A stretch of DNA of 13,296 bases from CAZWMK01 sp964635065 (GTDB lineage Bacteria; Pseudomonadota; Alphaproteobacteria; Sphingomonadales; Sphingomonadaceae): assembly GCA_964635065.1 (NCBI GenBank), contig CAZWMK010000065.1:1-13296 (forward strand), given 5' to 3'. The translations under genes and the position numbers were made by a program. Each line of letters starts with the position of its first letter. The first letter of the stretch is position 1. Under the pieces are notes generated by a model. The model saw nothing but the letters and a program-made list of their open reading frames with translations, was not told the origin of the DNA and did not search any database. Shown here in pieces: positions 5,603-12,067 of the stretch.

Positions 5603-7243
5603 ATGTTCTGTATCCAGTGCGAACAAAGCAACAAGGGCGGCTGTTCCGTCAAGGTCGGTTCCTGCGGCAAGACCGCTGATGTCGCCGACCAGCAGGACGT
5701 GCTTTTGCGTCTCATGCAAGGCGTATCTGCCTTCGCCCATCGCGCAGCGCTTGCCGGTGCGCGCAGCGAGGCCGTTGATGCCTTCACCTTCAATGCCTGG
5801 TTCACGACGCTCACCAATGTCAATTTCGACAAGACCCGCTTTGTCGCGCTGATCAACGAGGCGCAGGACATGCGTGATCTTGCCGCCGCAACCGCCAAGG
5901 CGGCCGGTGCCGATCTGTCCAACCTGCCGCAGCCCGCGACATGGGTTGTCGGTCGCAGCCATGAACAACAGCTGGCAGCAGCACCGATGGCGGCCATTCG
6001 CAAGGACATCGACCGCGATGGCCCGACGGTTGTCGGCCTGCGCGCGTTGATCCTCTATGGCCTCAAGGGCACGGCGGCCTATGCCGAACATGCCCGCGTT
6101 CTCGGCGGCTTTGATCCGGAGATTTCAGCCGAGTTCCATGCCCTGTCCGCCTTCCTCGCCACCGATCCGACCGACGTCGAAGCGCTGGTTGCCAATGCTC
6201 TCAAGGTCGGCGCACTCAACCTGCGCGTGATGGAATTGCTCGACGGCGCCAACACCGGGCGTTTCGGTCATCCGGAAATCACACAGGTCCGCATGACGCC
6301 AAAGGCCGGAAAGGCGCTTCTGGTCAGTGGCCATGATCTTGGCGACCTCGACACGATCCTGCAACAGACGGCGGGCAAGGGTATCAATGTCTATACTCAT
6401 GGCGAACTGCTCCCCGCCAACGCCTATCCCGCGCTCAAGAAATATCCGCATCTTGCGGGCAACTATGGCGGTGCCTGGCAGGATCAGCAGCGCGAGTTCG
6501 CGGCATTCCCCGGCGCCATCATCATGACGTCGAATTGCCTGATCAACCCTGAGATCAAGGGCTATCAGGATCGTCTGTTCACCGCCGGCCCTGTGGGCTG
6601 GGAAGGTGTGCGCCACATCGCCGACCATGACTTCACGCCCGCCATTGAATGCGCGCTGGCCCAGCCGGGCTTTGCAGCAGACGACACGGCTGAAACCGTC
6701 ACCACCGGCTTTGCCCGCAACACGGTGATGAGCGTGGCCGAAACCCTGCTGAAGATGATCGGCGATGGCGACGTGAAGCACATGTTCCTGATCGGCGGCT
6801 GTGACGGCGCTCGTCCGGGACGCAATTATTTCCACGATCTCGCCATGGCAACGCCCGACGACAGCCTGATCCTGACACTGGGCTGCGGCAAGTTCCGTTT
6901 CAACCGCGAAGACCTCGGCGCGATCAAGGGCGTTCCCCGCGTTCTCGACATCGGCCAGTGCAACGATGCCTATTCGGCAATCCAGATTGCCGTGGCCGTC
7001 TCTGGCGCACTCGGGATCGGCGTCAACGATCTGCCGCTGTCGATGGCGATTTCCTGGTTCGAGCAAAAGGCAACGGCCGTTCTGCTGACGCTGCTGCACC
7101 TTGGCATCCGCAATATCCACCTCGGCCCGACGCTGCCGCAGTTCCTGACGCCTGAAGTGCTGGCGGTCTTGCAGGACAAGTTTGCCCTGCGTCCGACCGG
7201 TGAAGTCGACAGCGATCTGGCCGGCATGCTGAAAGCCGCCTGA
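5603..7243 (+). CDS. hcp: Hybrid cluster protein (Hcp; hydroxylamine/NO reductase)
   Basis: This is a 546-residue cytoplasmic iron-sulfur protein of normal family length. The N-terminal cluster cysteines are C3, C6, C14 and C21, and all seven residues expected to bind the hybrid 4Fe-2O-2S cluster can be found: H244, E268, C312, C400 (the usual persulfide, in LIGGCDGARPG), C428 (LGCGKFRFN), C453 (IGQCNDAYSA) and E487. Hcp reduces hydroxylamine in vitro; in E. coli it acts as a high-affinity NO reductase and protein S-nitrosylase during nitrosative stress. The start ATG has GAGG seven bases upstream. The leader carries an FNR box and an NsrR-like operator. The usual reductase partner gene hcr is not adjacent, so electrons must come from another source. 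The N-terminal cysteine spacing (2-7-6) sits between the two described patterns. A strong terminator follows. Confidence 0.97.
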   Translation: MFCIQCEQSNKGGCSVKVGSCGKTADVADQQDVLLRLMQGVSAFAHRAALAGARSEAVDAFTFNAWFTTLTNVNFDKTRFVALINEAQDMRDLAAATAKAAGADLSNLPQPATWVVGRSHEQQLAAAPMAAIRKDIDRDGPTVVGLRALILYGLKGTAAYAEHARVLGGFDPEISAEFHALSAFLATDPTDVEALVANALKVGALNLRVMELLDGANTGRFGHPEITQVRMTPKAGKALLVSGHDLGDLDTILQQTAGKGINVYTHGELLPANAYPALKKYPHLAGNYGGAWQDQQREFAAFPGAIIMTSNCLINPEIKGYQDRLFTAGPVGWEGVRHIADHDFTPAIECALAQPGFAADDTAETVTTGFARNTVMSVAETLLKMIGDGDVKHMFLIGGCDGARPGRNYFHDLAMATPDDSLILTLGCGKFRFNREDLGAIKGVPRVLDIGQCNDAYSAIQIAVAVSGALGIGVNDLPLSMAISWFEQKATAVLLTLLHLGIRNIHLGPTLPQFLTPEVLAVLQDKFALRPTGEVDSDLAGMLKAA

Positions 7244-7256
7244 CCGTATCTGCCCG

Positions 7257-7284
7257 CCCCTGTCGTAGCGCATGACGACAGGGG
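7257..7284. repeat. Perfect 10-bp hairpin after hcp, without a T tract
   Basis: CCCCTGTCGT (7257-7266) pairs exactly with ACGACAGGGG (7275-7284) around an 8-base loop. No run of T follows on the plus strand. It lies 14 bp past the hcp stop and just before the true terminator, so it may protect the mRNA 3' end or pause polymerase. Confidence 0.6.
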
Positions 7285-7293
7285 AGATAAACT

Positions 7294-7330
7294 GAAAGCC
7301 GCCGGTGCCATGCACCAGCGGCTTTCTTTT
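7294..7330 (+). terminator. Intrinsic terminator of hcp, probably shared with the convergent gene
   Basis: GAAAGCCGC (7294-7302) pairs with GCGGCTTTC (7318-7326), and inside it GGTGC pairs with GCACC around a CAT loop. This gives 14 base pairs interrupted by one C/A mismatch. TTTT follows directly at 7327-7330, with further T within the arm. On the minus strand the same hairpin is followed by AGTTTATC, so it may also stop transcripts of the dehydrogenase gene that ends at 7351. Confidence 0.85.
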
Positions 7331-7350
7331 CATCGACATTCGGGCGCGTG

Positions 7351-9282
7351 TTACTTGCCGTCGGGCGTCATGACCAACAGCAGGTTTCCGGGCATGTGAT
7401 AATACATGCCATAGCCCGAATTAAGGACGACATGGCCCTTATACACCGTGGCGCCCGGCCCGCTCATGCCGCCGCCATGGCCGATGTCGCCCGTGATCGT
7501 CGGCACGCCCTGTGTTGTATCATATTCCCACAATGTTTTGCCCGTGGCGCCATCATAGGCACGGAACATGCCGTCCATGTGACCGGCAAACACAACGCCG
7601 GGGATGGCCGTGACCGCCGCCGACACGCCGGGATCGCAATTCGGCCTGTCGCCGCAGCGGTTTTCGGCAACGCGCCGCCAGACAAATTTTCCGGTGGCGG
7701 CATCGATGGCATGGATGCCTGCGCCATGCTGCGTTTCATCATAGACGCGCGCATCACGGGTGTCGTCCATGTCGTTGACAGGCAGGTAAACGCGCTGGCC
7801 TTCGACCGCCATGCCGAAATGGATGCCGCCCTGCGTGCCACCATGGCCCGCACGCTGCGACCAGATAATCGCACCGGTATCGGGATGGATGCCATAGGCC
7901 ACACCGGATTTCTGGCCGGCCACCAGCATGCGCCGGCCATCCTTGAGGGGCACCATGACCAGCGAAGCTGAAAGATCGACATCGGGGCCATTTTCCTTCG
8001 GGCAATTTTCATTGCCCATCATGCAGCCGACATTCCAGGCGTCGCCCGCTGTCAACTGCGTCCGCCACAATCGTTTGCCGGTCATGGCATCGACCGCGAA
8101 CACGGCGTCCGAATTCAGGTCGGCCGGTGACGAATAATTTTCACCCGATCCGAAATAGACGCGGTTCGAAGCGGCATCATAAAGCGGACTGCCCCATACA
8201 GGCGCACCGGACGGCCCAAGTATGGGAGTACCGACACTGGTGCGTCCCTGTTCGCGTGGTTCCTGTTCGACGGTATGGGTTTTCCAAAGTATCGAACCGG
8301 TCTTGCGATCAATTGCAGCCAATGCGCCGCGGAAGGTGCAGCAGGCATATTTGGGATCGGCTGCCGATGTCACTTCAAGCGAGGATATCGGGACATAAAG
8401 CATGCCCTTCGGCCCAAGCGCGGGCGTGCCGGTAATCGTCGCGTTGCCGTGATCGTCCACCTTGGTCTGCCACAACAGCCGCCCCGTCGCAGCATCGAGC
8501 GCATAAGCGCGGGCCAGAACATCGCCGAAATAAAGCGTGCGCGTGTCCGGATCGGCAACGATCGTTGTTCGCACCTCGGCCGATGCGCGATAAGACCAAC
8601 GGACGCAGCCGCTATCAAGATCGAAGGCATAAACAGTGCCATTCTGGCTGCCGACAAACAGGCTGTTCCAGCCAACGGTCGGCTGCGAGCGGGCGCGTGT
8701 CGCCTTGGGATAGGCAAAGGCCCACTTCACCTTGAGCGACGGAATTTGAGACGCCGTCAACCCTGCCACATCGCCGGGAATGAAGCGCCGGGTATCATGC
8801 CCCCAGCCCCAGCGGGCGGGCGGGTTCTTCCAGTCAAAGCCGGCGGCACCATCCTTGCACTGGGCGGGCGGCGCAGGCGGCTGGTAATTCGCGAGAGGCG
8901 TACGGGTCAGATATTCCGCAATCAACTGGCGTTCGGCCGGCTTCAGATGCGCGGCCTGCTGGCTCATGATGCCGCCATTCATCGCCGACAGGATACTGTC
9001 GGGCGCCAGCATTTCCAGCCAGACAGCATCAGGCGCCTTTGGCACCCCGCCCATATGACAACTGGCGCAATTATCCAGAAACAGGTTGCGACCGGGGTGG
9101 GTTTCAGGATCGATCCCGCCCCCGGCACGTGCCTGCATTTCATCGATGGATTTAACGCGGGTGGCTTCAAGCGCCGGTCCCGCTGCGGCTGTCTGCGCCT
9201 CCGGTGTGGCCGGTGCGCAGGAGGCCAGCCCCAGCGCACCCAATGACCACGAAATCAGGGCGCGCTGGAGCGACCGTACCAT
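7351..9282 (-). CDS. Quinohemoprotein dehydrogenase: cytochrome c plus PQQ beta-propeller (PVA-dehydrogenase-like), probable lipoprotein
   Basis: This 643-residue protein should be exported and oxidise an alcohol with PQQ, passing electrons to its own haem c. A signal peptide ends in the lipobox LASC (residues 19-22), so Cys22 is probably lipidated. A short Ala/Pro linker leads to a cytochrome c domain with C72-A-S-C75-H76. From about residue 165 a propeller follows, with seven visible blade repeats of the form A-x-D-x-x-TG-x-x-x-W. Two adjacent cysteines, C314-C315, may form the vicinal disulfide known from PQQ alcohol dehydrogenases. Length and the cytochrome-first order match polyvinyl alcohol dehydrogenases of Sphingopyxis and Pseudomonas, but many relatives have other substrates. 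The start at 9282 was chosen because it lies 1 bp after the receptor stop and opens the signal peptide; the frame's earlier ATG at 9342 lies inside the receptor gene. No PQQ synthesis gene is seen. Confidence 0.88.
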   Translation of the reverse strand: MVRSLQRALISWSLGALGLASCAPATPEAQTAAAGPALEATRVKSIDEMQARAGGGIDPETHPGRNLFLDNCASCHMGGVPKAPDAVWLEMLAPDSILSAMNGGIMSQQAAHLKPAERQLIAEYLTRTPLANYQPPAPPAQCKDGAAGFDWKNPPARWGWGHDTRRFIPGDVAGLTASQIPSLKVKWAFAYPKATRARSQPTVGWNSLFVGSQNGTVYAFDLDSGCVRWSYRASAEVRTTIVADPDTRTLYFGDVLARAYALDAATGRLLWQTKVDDHGNATITGTPALGPKGMLYVPISSLEVTSAADPKYACCTFRGALAAIDRKTGSILWKTHTVEQEPREQGRTSVGTPILGPSGAPVWGSPLYDAASNRVYFGSGENYSSPADLNSDAVFAVDAMTGKRLWRTQLTAGDAWNVGCMMGNENCPKENGPDVDLSASLVMVPLKDGRRMLVAGQKSGVAYGIHPDTGAIIWSQRAGHGGTQGGIHFGMAVEGQRVYLPVNDMDDTRDARVYDETQHGAGIHAIDAATGKFVWRRVAENRCGDRPNCDPGVSAAVTAIPGVVFAGHMDGMFRAYDGATGKTLWEYDTTQGVPTITGDIGHGGGMSGPGATVYKGHVVLNSGYGMYYHMPGNLLLVMTPDGK

Positions 9283-9283
9283 C

Positions 9284-11728
9284 TTACTTGGCGCTTCCGA
9301 ACTTCGCGCCAAACTCGACGCCGAAGTAACGCGGCTGACCATATTGGCTGTTCAGCCACAGGCCGCCAACGTTCTGGTTCGCCGTGCGATAGCGCTTGTC
9401 GGTGAGGTTGCGACCCACCAGACGCAGGTAATAGGCATCCTCGGCTTCCGCGAAGGTGATCGACGCGTTGAACAGCGTACGGGCATTGAGATAGGCATTG
9501 CCCGCCGGGGTCACGATCGACTGCGAGAAGAGGTTGCGACTGGTGTAGTTGACGTTACCGTTGACGATCAGCTTGTATTCGTCAGACAGCGGCTGTTCGA
9601 AGGTGGCATCGGCCGATGCCGTCCACTTCGGCGCCCGCAACAGTGGTGCTGTCGCGAGATCATAGCCTGCCGCCAGTTCCGTATCATAGCTGGCGTATTT
9701 GGCATCCTGATAGCCAAGGACACCACGCAAGGTCAGCGGTTCGGCGATCCGTGCCACGGTTTCCAGTTCGAAACCCTTCACCTTGGCGCTGGCTGCGTTG
9801 ACGAAGCGGGTGATCTGGTTCGGCTGACCGTTGACTTCGATACGGGTGTTCAACTCACGCTGCAGGTTCTTGTATTTCACATAGAAACCGGTGAGGTTGA
9901 AGCGCAGGCGGTTGTCGAAGAACTCGCTCTTCATGCCCAGTTCGAAGCTGTCGGCGGTTTCCGGCTTGGTGGCCGCAGCCGCCTGTGCAAACGCCACAAG
10001 ATCGTTGCCGAATGGCGCAAAGCCACCGATCTGATCGTTGAAACCGCCTGCCTTGAAGCCGCGCGAATAGGTGAAGTAGCCGAAAATGTCATCGGTTGCC
10101 TGATAACCGATGCTGGCGCGCCAGGTTGCTTCCTTGGCCGAATCCTTCACCTTGATCACGCCTGCCGGATAATCGAAGACATTGGCATCAAGCGGCTGAT
10201 CGATGGTGATGGTCGGATCGAAACCACCATTCAGCGCCGGGATGAAGGTCTGCTGACGGCCCCACCAGGTCTTCTTTTCCCACGTGTAGCGCATGCCGGC
10301 GGTGAAGGTGAGCTGTTCGGTGATCTTGTAGGTGCCTTCGGCAAAGATCGCCTTCGACTGCGCCTTCTGGGCATTGCAGAGCAGATAGGGGGTGTCGTTC
10401 CAGTTGCCGAACGGCAGCGGGCCGCCGGTCAGATCAAGGAAGCCGAGGATCTGCGACACGCAGAAGCTCGCCTTGTCGCGCTGGTAGAAACCGCCGACAA
10501 CAGCATCGAATGCCGTACCGGTATCCGTGGCAAAGCGCAGTTCCTGCTGGAACGTCTTGCGATCGTCGTCGCGGCGGGCGTCGAAGATCGACAGCGGCTG
10601 GCCATCAGGCGCAATCGCGGTGGCGCCAGCATAGCTGTTCGGCAGGCGCGACTTCTGCTTGCGGTAACCCGTGACGGAGGTCAGCGTACCGATCTCGAAG
10701 TCATAGTCCATGTTGAGATAAAGACCATCGACATCGATGCGCTGGCCGCGGTTCATTTCCAAACCGGCATCGTCGCGAAGCGTGATCATCGCCTGATCGA
10801 GCGGATCGCCGCCTGGCGCGCTGCGGCCGACACCCAGAAGATCGGTCAGGAACGGATCGGTCGGATTGACGTAGCGGAAATTTTCATTGACCGACGGCAC
10901 CGAGTCCGAACGATCCTTCAGCTTTTCATACTGCAGCAGGGCCGAGAAGTTTTCGGTCGGCTCGACCAGAAGCTTGACGCGACCGTTCCAGACGTCTTTG
11001 CCGCCGATGCTCTTGCCATCCAGGCAGCCCTGAGCGCCCTGGAACTTGTTGGGCACAAAACCTGTGACCGGACCATAGCAGCCACCGTTTTTGTAATAGC
11101 CATCGTCCTTCTGATAGCCGCCGACAATGCGCAGGGCGACCTTGTCCTCAATGATCGGCACGTTGATGGCGCCCTGGACGACCGTGGTGCCGAATTCACC
11201 GATCTGACCCTTCACCTCTCCGCCCCACTCGTTCATGATCGGGCGCTTGGTGCGGACGGTGACAGCACCGCCCGTGGTGTTCTTGCCAAAGAGCGTGCCC
11301 TGCGGACCACGCAGCACTTCAACCTGCGCGATGTCGAAGGTATCAAGAAGCTGGGTCTGGACGCTGGGGACGACGAAATCGTCGACGAGAACCGCTACCG
11401 GCGGTTCGAAATAGACAATGATGGTGTTCTGGCCGACGCCGCGCATCGCAAATGATGCCGCGTTGAAGCCGGTGATCGTGGATGCCGAGAAGTTCGGCAC
11501 GAAAGCGGCGATATCGCCAAGATCGCGCGGGCTGGCCTGCTGGATCAGGGACGAGTCGATGGCGCTGACAGCAACGGGCGTATCCTGAAGATTGGTTTCG
11601 CGGCGCGTAGCGGTGACCACGATTTCCGAGAGTCCGGCCTCATCGCTTTGCGCAAGTGCCGGCGTGAAAGCAAAACCAGCTGCCAGTACGGCGGCCGCAC
11701 TGCTTCCAAGCAATATCTTCTTGTGCAT
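9284..11728 (-). CDS. TonB-dependent outer-membrane receptor
   Basis: This 814-residue outer-membrane transporter takes up a large or scarce ligand using TonB energy. A signal peptide spans residues 1-26 (cleavage after PALA). The TonB box EIVVTA is at 35-40, and a plug domain follows with the hallmark VEVLRGPQGTLFGKNTTGGAV. The rest is a barrel of alternating strands ending in RYFGVEFGAKFGSAK, close to the usual aromatic C-terminal strand. Two cysteine pairs in predicted loops (GGCYG with QGCLDG; FCVSQ with LLCNA) may form external disulfides. No N-terminal signalling extension is present, so it is not a sigma/anti-sigma FecA-type receptor. The start ATG has GGGGAG six bases upstream. Sphingomonads use many such receptors for polymers, aromatics or siderophores. 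The coupled dehydrogenase gene downstream suggests an organic growth substrate, not iron. The ligand is unknown. Confidence 0.95.
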   Translation of the reverse strand: MHKKILLGSSAAAVLAAGFAFTPALAQSDEAGLSEIVVTATRRETNLQDTPVAVSAIDSSLIQQASPRDLGDIAAFVPNFSASTITGFNAASFAMRGVGQNTIIVYFEPPVAVLVDDFVVPSVQTQLLDTFDIAQVEVLRGPQGTLFGKNTTGGAVTVRTKRPIMNEWGGEVKGQIGEFGTTVVQGAINVPIIEDKVALRIVGGYQKDDGYYKNGGCYGPVTGFVPNKFQGAQGCLDGKSIGGKDVWNGRVKLLVEPTENFSALLQYEKLKDRSDSVPSVNENFRYVNPTDPFLTDLLGVGRSAPGGDPLDQAMITLRDDAGLEMNRGQRIDVDGLYLNMDYDFEIGTLTSVTGYRKQKSRLPNSYAGATAIAPDGQPLSIFDARRDDDRKTFQQELRFATDTGTAFDAVVGGFYQRDKASFCVSQILGFLDLTGGPLPFGNWNDTPYLLCNAQKAQSKAIFAEGTYKITEQLTFTAGMRYTWEKKTWWGRQQTFIPALNGGFDPTITIDQPLDANVFDYPAGVIKVKDSAKEATWRASIGYQATDDIFGYFTYSRGFKAGGFNDQIGGFAPFGNDLVAFAQAAAATKPETADSFELGMKSEFFDNRLRFNLTGFYVKYKNLQRELNTRIEVNGQPNQITRFVNAASAKVKGFELETVARIAEPLTLRGVLGYQDAKYASYDTELAAGYDLATAPLLRAPKWTASADATFEQPLSDEYKLIVNGNVNYTSRNLFSQSIVTPAGNAYLNARTLFNASITFAEAEDAYYLRLVGRNLTDKRYRTANQNVGGLWLNSQYGQPRYFGVEFGAKFGSAK

Positions 11729-11770
11729 GATTTTCTCCCCTATAAGTTACGCGTCGCTTCATTTTAGACA

Positions 11771-11800
11771 GAGCGATCACCACAGATGCTATGACCGCTC
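11771..11800 (-). promoter_or_regulatory. Leader hairpin or operator upstream of the TonB receptor
   Basis: GAGCGATCA (11771-11779) and TGACCGCTC (11792-11800) form inverted 9-bp arms around a 12-base spacer, with one mismatched pair. In RNA read from the minus strand (the receptor's mRNA) that pair becomes a G-U wobble, so all nine positions can pair. It ends 43 bases before the receptor start codon. Confidence 0.45.
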
Positions 11801-11833
11801 ACGCCATCATGCAAGCAGGATTGTTTGTTTTTT

Positions 11834-11863
11834 TCGATAAATAAGTTTGAACGGTCGATAAAT
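11834..11863. repeat. Paired TCGATAAAT direct repeats, 21 bp apart
   Basis: TCGATAAAT occurs at 11834-11842 and again at 11855-11863. The 21-bp period places both copies on the same face of the helix, as for tandem regulator sites. A looser copy (TCGATAGAAT) begins at 11940, about 85 bp further on. The region is AT-rich, so part of the match could be chance. Confidence 0.35.
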
Positions 11864-12067
11864 TTATATAATTTTCAATTGCTTGAGATGACATTGCGAA
11901 ATGCCTTGAAAAGTCATTCATGTTTGTTTTCTATTAGGGTCGATAGAATCACGGCGCCGAACCGGGCGTCGCAACAATGTGCCTGTCATCAGGGCCAGAC
12001 ATCGGGGAGTGCAAACGGTCGTTATGGTTTCACGCGTTTCCGCCAATTATCACGCACAGGCTGCAGC

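Larger units (their letters stand above)
11729..12067. promoter_or_regulatory. Divergent regulatory region between receptor and acyl-CoA synthetase
   Basis: These 339 bp hold no gene I can support. The stretch from about 11815 to 11950 is clearly richer in A and T than its surroundings and must contain the promoters of both divergent genes. No single -35/-10 pair stands out; a TTGAAA at about 11905 on the plus strand lacks a good -10 partner. Two ordered elements are listed separately: a dyad near the receptor start and paired TCGATAAAT repeats. Confidence 0.6.

Noticed and set aside
6125..7339. 404-codon minus-strand open frame opposite hcp
   Set aside because: It is a shadow of hcp, whose ligands and length are fully conserved. 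The translation has no domain features and its start lies beyond the shared terminator.
8275..9246. 323-codon plus-strand open frame opposite the quinohemoprotein gene
   Set aside because: It is antisense to the cytochrome and propeller domains, which show conserved haem and blade motifs. No ribosome site or domain is seen.
9086..11455. 789-codon open frame on the plus strand antisense to the TonB receptor
   Set aside because: It mirrors the receptor's codon structure in GC-rich DNA. Its translation has no recognisable domain, while the minus strand encodes a complete receptor with signal peptide, TonB box and plug.
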